This document shows positions 54,775 through 64,000 of a stretch of DNA of 64,000 nucleotides, piece after piece. The position numbers were made by a program, and so were the translations under genes. Under the pieces are notes generated by a model, which saw nothing but the letters and a program-made list of their open reading frames with translations, was not told the origin of the DNA and ran no database searches. Source of the stretch: Nonlabens antarcticus (lineage in GTDB: Bacteria; Bacteroidota; Bacteroidia; Flavobacteriales; Flavobacteriaceae); the NCBI RefSeq assembly GCF_015356755.1, contig NZ_JADFCO010000066.1:1-64000 (forward strand), written 5' to 3'. Each line of letters starts with the position of its first letter. Position 1 is the first letter of the stretch.

Positions 54775-55678
54775 TAGGGTAATGATTAATTGGGGTTAAA
54801 TTAAAGGGTTAATTGTTTTCTCGAGAATTTAAATGTAGAGCAGTTTTTTAACCAACAGGTATAAATGGATTAGGTTTTCTCTGAGAGTATATTCAGATTT
54901 TTAAGTTTTCAATGCTTCAATTGACAGTATATCTTCAATTACATACTTATTGTTAAAATTTCAATAGCCTACAAAGCCGATAGAATTTATCCGATTAAAG
55001 GTGAAATTGTTCTTTGGGAACTTATTTCCTTCTTACAAATGCATTGTTTTTCAAGGATGGATTTTATTAATTAAGTCAACAAGATTGAATTTAAAATGAA
55101 CCCTAGAGTTGCTCATTATGAAAGATTCAGTCTTAATCAATAAAATAATCGCACTTTTTAAAATACTATAATTCGTTGATCCATAAAGTTTTGAATATAT
55201 AACCTCACCTTTAATTAATTAGATAAATATTTAAACGTTGACAAATTCTCGTTTAAGATTTATACATCAATCTCAAATTAAGACCTGTTCATAATTGAGT
55301 AGCGGAATGGTAAACCTTGTCAAAACATTTGATTTTAACAAGCAGCTTGAATTTAAGTAACCTAGACGAGTACTAAATTTAAAGGTCTATAAAACATGCT
55401 GTTTAAAAAATTCAAGCACGGGTATTAGATAGGAGTAAATCCTTCACATCTTTTTCCAGCAGTTGTTAATTTTATAAAGTAGCAATCTATGATGGTGTTT
55501 TTTATTCCCTTAAATAAATAGCATTTCATAGAATAGATAGCTACTATTTTTATCATTAAGAAATAACGCTGCTGTAAATTCACTCATGAGTATGTTATGC
55601 TAATCGGATAGGAGTCATGTATTAAGGCCGGTAAAAGTTTGGTCAATATTATACAATCAGATTTCTTTTAATTACGAG
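54775..55678. other. Long AT-rich intergenic region
   Basis: About 900 bases with many stops in all frames. No tRNA, repeat, palindrome or believable small gene was seen. Promoter sequence for the metalloprotease gene must lie at its left end. Confidence 0.5.
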
Positions 55679-55743
55679 ATGATCTTTGTGATTATAGATT
55701 TTTGCGGCAGGGAAGGGGGATGTTGTTTTGAAAATGGAGCATT

Positions 55744-55774
55744 AAAAAAGTCCCTGATTTCTCAGGGACTTTTC
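55744..55774 (-). terminator. Terminator of tRNA-His
   Basis: Ten-base perfect arms (AAGTCCCTGA and TCAGGGACTT) around a TTTC loop, followed on the minus strand by a T run. It begins two bases from the tRNA 3' end. Confidence 0.9.
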
Positions 55775-55775
55775 G

Positions 55776-55850
55776 GGTGGAAGACGGGGCTCGAACCCGC
55801 GACCTCCGGCACCACAAACCAGCGCTCTAACCGACTGAGCTACAACCACC
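55776..55850 (-). tRNA. tRNA-His (GTG)
   Basis: The gene has a typical D arm (GCTCAGTCGGTTAGAGC), an anticodon loop TTTGTGG with anticodon GTG, and a T arm with GGTTCGAGCC. A G precedes the first acceptor pair, as needed for histidine tRNA. Two acceptor positions look mismatched (T-T), which deserves a check but does not change the identity. Confidence 0.92.
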
Positions 55851-55961
55851 ATATCGATGTGAGTTTTATTTAAGTGGATCTCAAGAATTCAACCACTCCG
55901 CCGTTAAGCGGATGCAAATTTAATGTATTTCCCAAAACGGCTAATACTTTTTTAGTGAAAT

Positions 55962-56678
55962 TTATATCAAATCAAAAATACTATCTACCGCAGGATAACG
56001 CTCTGTAATCAAGCCCTCTGCGTGGTCTGTCCCTATCAATCTGCCTAAGTTTGCAGCACGATAGCGTATAGACTCATAGAAATTGTTGCTGCTAATAGGC
56101 GTGGCTGGCTCATTATTGTCTGGATCAAAAAACTGAGATTTATAAGCTTTAACTGACTCGATTTTTGTTTCAATAAAACCGCTGATGTCTACCACTATGT
56201 CTGGATTCATATCCTGCCACTGTATGTAATGGTACACAAATTTAGGACGCCAGGCCTCTTGACTATTGCCGTCTAATGAAGTTTCAACCTTGCGTAAACC
56301 AGATAAAAAACAGCTGATGCTAGCTAGTTCAGAACCACGGCCATGATCTGGGTGACGGTCCTTTACGGCATTGCAGATTACAATTTCTGGTCTGTATTTG
56401 CGTATAACCTCTACAATCTTGAGCTGGTGCTCCCGATCATTGATAAAAAACCCATCGGCAAACCCTAGGTTTTCACGCACTTGAACCCCTAGTATTTTGG
56501 CCGCATTTTCTGCTTCTTGATCCCGTATTTCAGGAGTGCCACGTGTTCCTAACTCTCCACGTGTTAAATCTAGTATTCCGGTTTTTTTTCCAGCAGCATT
56601 TTCTTTGGCCAAAATTCCAGCGCAACTCAGTTCAATATCATCAGGGTGTGCTGCAATGGCCAGTATGTCTAACTTCAT
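55962..56678 (-). CDS. bshB1: Bacillithiol biosynthesis deacetylase BshB1
   Basis: The 238-residue LmbE/PIG-L-fold zinc enzyme has AIAAHPDDIELSCAG at 7-21 and DRHPDHGRG around 108-116, which bind zinc. LTRGELGTRG and GFADGFF are typical of BshB1. It removes the acetyl group from GlcNAc-malate to give GlcN-malate, the second step of bacillithiol synthesis. It lies three bases after the trans-sulfuration gene, linking thiol synthesis with cysteine supply. Confidence 0.92.
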   Translation of the reverse strand: MKLDILAIAAHPDDIELSCAGILAKENAAGKKTGILDLTRGELGTRGTPEIRDQEAENAAKILGVQVRENLGFADGFFINDREHQLKIVEVIRKYRPEIVICNAVKDRHPDHGRGSELASISCFLSGLRKVETSLDGNSQEAWRPKFVYHYIQWQDMNPDIVVDISGFIETKIESVKAYKSQFFDPDNNEPATPISSNNFYESIRYRAANLGRLIGTDHAEGLITERYPAVDSIFDLI

Positions 56679-56681
56679 AAC

Positions 56682-57839
56682 TTAATTTCTAATGCGGCTT
56701 TTTTCTAGCGCTTGTTCGATGTCATCTATTAATATGTTGAGCTCTTCAATTCCTACAGAAAACCTTAATAACTGGTCTGTAATTCCTTGTTCTGCTCTTT
56801 GTTCCGGTGTCAAAAGGCTGTGTGATGTCTGTACTGGTGATAGAATAGTAGACTCTACTCCGGCTAGACTAAGAGCAGGTTTGACAACTTTTAATTGTTC
56901 TAAAAACTCATTGTGATCAACAGTACTCTTCAATTCAAACGACATCATCCCGCCGTATGCTGACATCTGTTTTTTGGCAATTTTATGTTGTGGATGGGAC
57001 TTTAGACCTGGGTAATTGACCTTTTCTAGGTCTGGATGACGCTCTAAAAATTTAGCGAGTTTGAGAGCTGTTTTCGATTGCTGTTTTACCCTCAACCCTA
57101 ATGTTTTGATACTGCGCTCTAACAAATGGACCGTTACATCGCTCAAACTGCCTCCATAATTCTTTGCCGTTTTCCACAATAATTCCATGTGTTTTTGAGA
57201 GCCGCTGACCGTTCCCGCACAGATATCGCTGTGACCTCCTAAATATTTAGTGGCGCTGTGTAAGATCAAATCGATCCCAAAATCTGCAGGGTTTTGATTG
57301 ATGGGTGAGGCAAATGTGTTGTCTATTGCGGTTGTAAGGGAGTTCGCTTTCGCGAAAGCGGAAACCATTTCAATATCAACTAATTCTAAGAGAGGATTAC
57401 TGGGAGTTTCTATGTAAATCATCTTAGTATTTTCCTGAAGATGATCTTGCAAGGATTCCGCAGTCACATGTTCTACCATTGTGTACGTAATTCCCACGCG
57501 GTCAAATTCTGCATCGGCAAAATGTGAGGTTCCACCATAAATAGCGCGTTGTAAAATGATGTGGTCACCTGTCTTCAAGAACGCCATAAAAACAGCACTG
57601 ATCGCTGCCATTCCACTTCCAAAAATCAACGCAGACTCTGTATGCTCTAATGCAGCCATTTTCTGTGCCAGCGCCACCTGGTTAGGAGTATTGAAATACC
57701 GTGGGTATAGATTTGTACCAGGACCTCGATAATCGTAAGTCGTTGAGGTATAAATGGGAGCCGTCGCACCACCATAAATAGGATCCTTCAATTCCCCTGC
57801 GTGAACACACGTATAATTCTGATTTTTGTTCTTTTTCAT
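56682..57839 (-). CDS. PLP trans-sulfuration enzyme (CGS/CGL/MGL type)
   Basis: The 385-residue PLP enzyme of the Cys/Met metabolism family has GSGMAAISAVF, IDNTFASP, and the cofactor Lys in LHSATKYLGGHSD. It could be cystathionine gamma-synthase, gamma-lyase or methionine gamma-lyase; sequence by eye cannot separate them. Its junction with bshB1 (three bases) suggests a role in providing or handling cysteine for bacillithiol. It contains one CGCTTTCGCGAAAGCG palindrome (57345-57360), read as AFAKA. Confidence 0.9.
   Translation of the reverse strand: MKKNKNQNYTCVHAGELKDPIYGGATAPIYTSTTYDYRGPGTNLYPRYFNTPNQVALAQKMAALEHTESALIFGSGMAAISAVFMAFLKTGDHIILQRAIYGGTSHFADAEFDRVGITYTMVEHVTAESLQDHLQENTKMIYIETPSNPLLELVDIEMVSAFAKANSLTTAIDNTFASPINQNPADFGIDLILHSATKYLGGHSDICAGTVSGSQKHMELLWKTAKNYGGSLSDVTVHLLERSIKTLGLRVKQQSKTALKLAKFLERHPDLEKVNYPGLKSHPQHKIAKKQMSAYGGMMSFELKSTVDHNEFLEQLKVVKPALSLAGVESTILSPVQTSHSLLTPEQRAEQGITDQLLRFSVGIEELNILIDDIEQALEKSRIRN
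57345..57360. repeat. Palindrome copy inside the trans-sulfuration gene
   Basis: Full 16-base form, AFAKA in frame. Confidence 0.9.
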
Positions 57840-57999
57840 GTAAAATGGATGTATGGCAAATCTAGCGCATTTTGTGGGAAACCTGAGAATCCCTAGGTAC
57901 GTTATAGATCGATAAACGCGATAACCGGATAAAGTTTCCCATCAATGTCGACCATTTATATTTCAGATTTGATTAACAACAGGTATCGTACTCTGAACT

Positions 58000-58007
58000 T
58001 ATATTTG
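58000..58007 (+). promoter_or_regulatory. -7 box of the MBL-fold lipoprotein gene
   Basis: TATATTTG matches the Bacteroidota -7 consensus TAnnTTTG and lies 17 bases before the ATG at 58025. No convincing -33 TTG was seen at the normal distance. Confidence 0.45.
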
Positions 58008-58024
58008 TTGCTAAATATCTTATT

Positions 58025-58828
58025 ATGAAAAATTTACTTTGGTTACCGTTGGTATTCGTACTTCTTTTTTCTTGCAAGGAAAATGAAAGTCAAATGGCTC
58101 AAACAGATGCCTCAATGGATGAAACCATGGACACTGCTGCTGATGAAAATGTTGCTGCTCCTGATATTCAAATTACACCTATTTCCCACGCTACTTTTGT
58201 AATGGATTGGGATGGTCAAATCATAATCATTGATCCAGTAGGCGGGAATGTAGCAATGGAGTCGATGCCTAAAGCTGAAATAATCCTGGTTACTGATATC
58301 CACGGTGATCACTTTAATAAGGAGACCATAGCATCAATCAAAAATGACACAAACTTTTTATTTGCACCGCAGGCTGTGGCAGATCAACTGGATGCAGACC
58401 TAAAACCTACAGTAATTTTAAATAACGGAGAAGAAGCCACAAGAAACGGCCTGAAAATCACGGCTATTCCTATGTATAACATCACAGAGGGACGTCTTGA
58501 TAAGCACCCAAAAGGTAGAGGTAATGGCTACGTGCTAGAAAAAGATGGCTACAGGGTTTACATATCTGGTGATACTGAGGGAATTCCTGAAATGAGAAAA
58601 CTTGAAGATATCGATAAGGCATTTGTATGTATGAATTTACCCTATACCATGGACGTGGAACAAGCATCAGATGCTGTTCTTGCATTTGCTCCTAAAGAAG
58701 TAATTCCTTACCACTACAGAGGAACGAATGGACTTTCTGATGTGGACCAATTTAAAACGCTGGTCAATGATAAGAATCCAGATATCAAAGTGACATTAAT
58801 GGAATGGTATCCCAATATGGATAAATAA
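58025..58828 (+). CDS. Metallo-beta-lactamase-fold lipoprotein
   Basis: This 267-residue exported lipoprotein has a lipobox ending LLFSC near residue 17 and a Met/Asp/Glu-rich linker. The domain has HATFVMDWDGQIIIIDP, the metal motif TDIHGDHF (an HxxDH-like site), ISGDTEG and a final PYHYRG. It resembles UlaG/YtnP-like hydrolases of the fold, which act on diverse substrates. Its monocistronic arrangement with a strong terminator gives no further clue. Confidence 0.88.
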   Translation: MKNLLWLPLVFVLLFSCKENESQMAQTDASMDETMDTAADENVAAPDIQITPISHATFVMDWDGQIIIIDPVGGNVAMESMPKAEIILVTDIHGDHFNKETIASIKNDTNFLFAPQAVADQLDADLKPTVILNNGEEATRNGLKITAIPMYNITEGRLDKHPKGRGNGYVLEKDGYRVYISGDTEGIPEMRKLEDIDKAFVCMNLPYTMDVEQASDAVLAFAPKEVIPYHYRGTNGLSDVDQFKTLVNDKNPDIKVTLMEWYPNMDK

Positions 58829-58854
58829 GTATTCTTTAATATTTTTTATCAAAA

Positions 58855-58884
58855 GAGACCGCTACACGTAGCGGTCTTTTTTTG
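58855..58884 (+). terminator. Terminator of the MBL-fold gene
   Basis: Nine-base perfect arms GACCGCTAC and GTAGCGGTC with a very short loop, followed by seven T residues. Confidence 0.92.
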
Positions 58885-59174
58885 TTTCTGTTTGAATTGA
58901 ATAAGTCGATTTCTAGGCATCCAACTGTGGTAAAGTCCATGAATATACGGAAGGGAGCTAACTCAAAGAGAAAATCCTAGAGCATTTAACTAGTGCTTAT
59001 GAGACTGTATTTTCCGTCGTTAGATCGTGTTTTAATATGTTTTGGAGAATAACCCATAGCGTTTTAATTATATGGGTCACATCAATTGCTTTCGTAAAAT
59101 AATAAGGCTTGCCTCCACAGAAAATGATTCTCTAAATGGCAGTTTTATAGTAATCTAAAAGTTTAACAAACACA

Positions 59175-59208
59175 AAATCCCGATTTCAAATTATGAAATC
59201 GGGATTCA
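59175..59208 (-). terminator. Terminator of the isocitrate dehydrogenase gene
   Basis: Twelve to thirteen-base arms (AATCCCGATTTCA and TGAAATCGGGATT) around a short loop. It lies about 20 bases past the stop codon; AT-rich sequence surrounds it. Confidence 0.88.
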
Positions 59209-59228
59209 GTATTTAAAAAACGTTCAAC

Positions 59229-61463
<2,235 letters not shown>

Positions 61464-61504
61464 TTAGGATTCTCTCATAGCGCATTTAAAAAATACGCGA
61501 CTTG

Positions 61505-61535
61505 CAAATATAATAGGTAGATGTGGCATTCAAGG
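61505..61535 (-). promoter_or_regulatory. Promoter of icd
   Basis: On the minus strand TTG is followed after about 19 bases by TATATTTG, which fits the Bacteroidota consensus TTTG-N(19-21)-TAnnTTTG. It lies about 57 bases upstream of the start codon at 61448. Confidence 0.65.
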
Positions 61536-61612
61536 GCATTTTTGCTTAGGCTTAGCAGTTTGCCACGGCGTTTTTAGGTAAACTTTACTAAAAACAGAAT
61601 TTGTTGGGATTC

Positions 61613-61628
61613 CGCTTTCGCGAAAGCG
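61613..61628. repeat. Palindrome copy between icd and rplS
   Basis: Full 16-base form, about 25 bases beyond the rplS terminator. Confidence 0.9.
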
Positions 61629-61651
61629 TAAATATCTCAAAAATCGAACAT

Positions 61652-61684
61652 AAAAAAACCGTTTTGGAAGTTCCAAAACGGTTG
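61652..61684 (-). terminator. Terminator of rplS
   Basis: Eleven-base perfect arms AACCGTTTTGG and CCAAAACGGTT with a five-base loop; on the minus strand a T run follows. It lies 24 bases past the rplS stop codon. Confidence 0.92.
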
Positions 61685-61707
61685 ATTTATTTCTTGATAA
61701 ATGTAGA

Positions 61708-62061
61708 TTATTTTCTACGAGCTTCTTTAATACGAGCTTTCTTACCAGTAAGTTGTCTAAAGTAGAAGATACGTTTTCTACGTACACTACCTGCTTTGTT
61801 CAATTCTATTTTCTGAATCGCTGGAAGGTTCATAGGGAAGATACGCTCTACACCTACGTTACCACTAATCTTGCGAATTGTAAAGGTCTTAGTCGCGCCA
61901 GTACCTCTAATCTGTAGTACAACACCACGGAAAAACTGTGTACGGCTTTTTTCACCTTCCTTAATTTCATAAAACACAGTGATCGTGTCACCTGCGCCAA
62001 ATTTTGGAAATTCTTTTTTCTCAATAAATTCGTCTTGAACGAACTTTACTAAATCAGACAT
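61708..62061 (-). CDS. rplS: 50S ribosomal protein L19
   Basis: This 117-residue protein has the L19 core: FGAGDTITVFYEIKEGEKSR, RTQFFRGVVLQIRG, FTIRKISGNVGVERIFPM and the basic end VRRKRIFYFRQLTGKKARI. It sits at the 30S-50S interface of the ribosome. Here it is separated from trmD by one gene, although trmD and rplS are neighbours in many bacteria. Confidence 0.98.
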   Translation of the reverse strand: MSDLVKFVQDEFIEKKEFPKFGAGDTITVFYEIKEGEKSRTQFFRGVVLQIRGTGATKTFTIRKISGNVGVERIFPMNLPAIQKIELNKAGSVRRKRIFYFRQLTGKKARIKEARRK

Positions 62062-62133
62062 CTTGATAATTTAATATGTTAGGTAAATAAACAACATTCA
62101 CGTATATCGTCAGAGGTTGATTTTTTACGAGCT

Positions 62134-62166
62134 GCAAAAATAGGATTATTAATTAATTCTACCAAA
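62134..62166 (-). promoter_or_regulatory. Promoter of rplS
   Basis: On the minus strand TTTG is followed 20 bases later by TATTTTTG, an exact match to the Bacteroidota pattern TTTG / TAnnTTTG. It lies about 73 bases upstream of the rplS start at 62061. Confidence 0.7.
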
Positions 62167-62186
62167 GTTTTGAAAAAGATAGATAC

Positions 62187-62540
62187 CTATTGTATAATCA
62201 ACTTTTTTACAAAATTGGATCGATTTGTATTTACACGCAAATAATATATTCCTGAGGCAATGGTAGAGACATCAAATATCTGTACTTGTTTATTTAGGCT
62301 GCGCTCTGCCTTAAAGACTTGCTTTCCTAAAGAATTGATCACCACTACATTCATGGAGTCGCTTTGTAGATTTGAAAACGAAAGCTTAAGCATGCCGTCC
62401 TTAATAGGATTTGCTAGCAAGGTCATTTTCTCTGGTTTTTGCACCACTTGAACCTTCATAGGATTTTTTTCCAGCATAGAAATCGCATTTCCTGTAAATG
62501 CGTAAACACTTAAAAATAAAGAGAGTATAAGTATTTTCAT
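62187..62540 (-). CDS. Short T9SS type A sorting-domain protein
   Basis: Only 117 residues: a signal peptide (MKILILSLFLSVYAFTGNA), a short linker, and a complete type A C-terminal sorting domain (ANPIKDGMLKLSFSNL; VYD-like IFDVSTIASGIYYLRV; ending FVKKLIIQ). The domain normally guides large cargo through the type IX secretion system, but here almost no cargo remains. It may be a remnant or a small secreted protein. Confidence 0.8.
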   Translation of the reverse strand: MKILILSLFLSVYAFTGNAISMLEKNPMKVQVVQKPEKMTLLANPIKDGMLKLSFSNLQSDSMNVVVINSLGKQVFKAERSLNKQVQIFDVSTIASGIYYLRVNTNRSNFVKKLIIQ

Positions 62541-62589
62541 AAGTGATTCCTTGTTTGCAAAATTACATTATTAATATGATTTCTGGTTA

Positions 62590-63270
62590 TTAATAGTCCG
62601 TTAAAAGATCTGGTCTTCTACTCTTCGTACGTTCATAGGCCTGTTCTTCACGCCATTTATCAATCGCTGGAAGATTGCCACTTAATAGTATTTCTGGCAC
62701 TGTTGTCCCTTTATAATCTGCCGGTCTAGTATATACAGGTGGTGCCAGTAAATCATCCTGAAAACTATCAGTCAACGCACTGGTTTCATCACTGATTACA
62801 CCAGGAATCAATCTAATGATCGCATCACATAAAACAGCCGCTCCCAACTCACCACCGCTCAAAACATAATCACCTATAGAAATTTCCTTTGTAACATATA
62901 AATCTCTAACTCGCTGATCGACACCTTTATAATGACCGCAAAGAATGATCAGATTTCCTTTAATAGATAGATGGTTAGCCATTCTCTGATTTAATGTTAC
63001 TCCATCTGGAGTCATATAAATAACCTCATCATAATCACGCTCACTTTTCAACTCGGCTATCATTTTATCAATCGGTTCAATCATCATCACCATTCCTGCG
63101 CCGCCACCATATTGATAATCATCAATTTGATTGTATTTATTCAAACCGTATCTTCTTAAATCGTGCATGTGGACTTCTACAATCCCTTTATCTACCGCAC
63201 GCTTTAATATGGACGCCTCAAATGGGCTTTTGATCAATTCTGGCAATACTGTAATAATATCTATTCTCAA
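62590..63270 (-). CDS. trmD: tRNA (guanine-37-N1)-methyltransferase
   Basis: The 226-residue SPOUT methyltransferase begins [20 protein letters not shown]. It has the BQYGGGAGM-type block [25 protein letters not shown], and the trefoil-knot cofactor site [19 protein letters not shown]. It methylates G37 next to the anticodon, preventing frameshifts. The length is usual for the family. Confidence 0.97.
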   Translation of the reverse strand: MRIDIITVLPELIKSPFEASILKRAVDKGIVEVHMHDLRRYGLNKYNQIDDYQYGGGAGMVMMIEPIDKMIAELKSERDYDEVIYMTPDGVTLNQRMANHLSIKGNLIILCGHYKGVDQRVRDLYVTKEISIGDYVLSGGELGAAVLCDAIIRLIPGVISDETSALTDSFQDDLLAPPVYTRPADYKGTTVPEILLSGNLPAIDKWREEQAYERTKSRRPDLLTDY

Positions 63271-63665
63271 GAGTTCTAACTTTAGGACAAAAGTACTTCT
63301 TCTAAAAACATACCGTAAACTAGTTTAGACTCAATTTACATAACGATAAAAGCACATCATTGCTTTTCACAACTCTTGTTTGACCCAATAAATATTAAAA
63401 AGTTTAAACACCAGCTCTTCTCTCGATTTGTTGATTTGACCTTTTGATTTTCATATGAAACCAGTAGAATATAAATTATCACATAAGAAAATTGAAGTCA
63501 AATTTGAATTGATTTTAGTAAACCTTGCTTTCGCGAAAGCAACTTTATCTTGTTATTTTGCAATCAATTATATGCAACAAGGCACTTTGTATTTTTAAAT
63601 GCCAACTTAAATTTAAGAATCTGGGAAAAACATATATTTGAAACTCTAGTAATACATAATAAGTC
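63271..63665. other. Intergenic with palindrome
   Basis: About 395 AT-rich bases between divergent genes, with one GCTTTCGCGAAAGC copy at 63527-63540. No gene or terminator was recognised. Confidence 0.5.
63527..63540. repeat. Palindrome copy near the right edge
   Basis: GCTTTCGCGAAAGC, intergenic. Confidence 0.9.
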
Positions 63666-64000
63666 ATGCACACCGTACAACAGCCTAGCCACAATCTAGA
63701 ATTACTGCGAATTCTCTATATCGTTAAAGCCAGTTTTAATTTCTTAGGGGTTTTGTTTTTTATCGCTTATGCGAGCTTCGGTGCTTTGATGTTCAATTTT
63801 ATGGATGAAATACCTAATGCAAATGGATCCGAAGAATTTCCTTCTCAGCTCAGCTGGATATTTGTAATTATTGGCGTTTTGGGTGCTTTGATTTGTCTGG
63901 TTTTTGCCGTTGTTACATTAATCGCGGCAAAACGCATCAAGGAACGTCGCAATGAAACCTTCATATTTGTAGTAGGTGTCATCAACTGTTTTACTGGAAT
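63666..64000 (+). CDS. Membrane protein, cut by the window end
   Basis: At least 111 residues from the ATG at 63666 (MHTVQQPSHNLELLRILY). Two hydrophobic segments are visible (FNFLGVLFFIAYASFGALMF; WIFVIIGVLGALICLVFAVV), with a basic KRIKERRNE loop after the second and a third helix beginning at the edge. The family is probably the DUF4870/YckC-like small membrane proteins of Bacteroidota, but this is uncertain. Confidence 0.6.
   Translation, partial: MHTVQQPSHNLELLRILYIVKASFNFLGVLFFIAYASFGALMFNFMDEIPNANGSEEFPSQLSWIFVIIGVLGALICLVFAVVTLIAAKRIKERRNETFIFVVGVINCFTG

Noticed and set aside
55679-55873. 64-codon frame over tRNA-His
   Set aside because: The residues GWKTGLEPATSGTTNQ are the tRNA gene read in the wrong sense, a common artefact.
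61530-61787. 85-codon frame overlapping the end of rplS
   Set aside because: It reads rplS in another frame and crosses its terminator.

Overview
The window looks like about 64 kb of chromosome from a marine Flavobacteriaceae bacterium, possibly near Nonlabens or Dokdonia. The genus guess is inference from recall. What supports the family: low GC, almost no Shine-Dalgarno sites, TAnnTTTG-type promoters, a T9SS sorting domain, bacillithiol synthesis, a monomeric NADP-isocitrate dehydrogenase, and a 13-fold repeated palindrome built on CGCTTTCGCGAAAGCG.

Positions 1-20,920 look like the right part of an integrated mobile element that stops at the 3' end of a tRNA-Leu gene (20,922-21,004). No integrase or second end lies inside the window. 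Everything here is on the minus strand. A ParB-like protein, an intact DUF932 protein, a frameshifted DUF932 paralogue and a small protein form the element backbone. Three of these genes share a nearly identical 125-base leader. Cargo lies between three copies of another repeat, of about 170-220 bases. The first cargo block (1.87-8.18 kb) is defence-like: an AbiE-type antitoxin/toxin pair, a membrane protein, an unknown protein, a UPF0489 (arginase-fold) protein, and a PD-(D/E)XK nuclease paired with a helix-hairpin-helix protein. The second block (8.48-17.58 kb) is a divalent-metal efflux set: a P-type ATPase, a Fur-family regulator, a CDF-like exporter, an RND adaptor, a CzcA pump fused to its outer-membrane channel, and a Cys-rich DUF6660 protein.

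Positions 21-43 kb are mostly resident chromosome: zinc-ribbon membrane proteins, a five-gene Pel-like exopolysaccharide operon (22.6-32.5 kb) whose last gene fuses a deacetylase-like domain, TPRs and a beta-barrel, an aldo/keto reductase, a metallophosphoesterase-BamA fusion, TerB-like and DUF6642-like proteins, and small membrane proteins including a YqaE/Pmp3 protein.

Positions 43-51.3 kb are accessory and scarred. Small plus-strand genes (membrane protein, SRPBCC, broken HigA-like antitoxin, secreted protein, GNAT) are separated by related intergenic repeats. The GNAT gene sits between two halves of an IS110-type transposase remnant. A minus-strand group encodes YqcI/YcgG, DUF1989, DUF421 and DUF3891 proteins. 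A decayed tyrosine integrase then precedes three tandem 184-base repeats, each carrying the 3' tip of the adjoining tRNA-Arg.

Positions 51.7-64 kb are housekeeping: leucyl aminopeptidase, apt, an HEIGH metalloprotease, tRNA-His, bshB1 with a trans-sulfuration enzyme, a metallo-beta-lactamase-fold lipoprotein, icd, rplS, a T9SS-domain protein, trmD and the start of a membrane protein.
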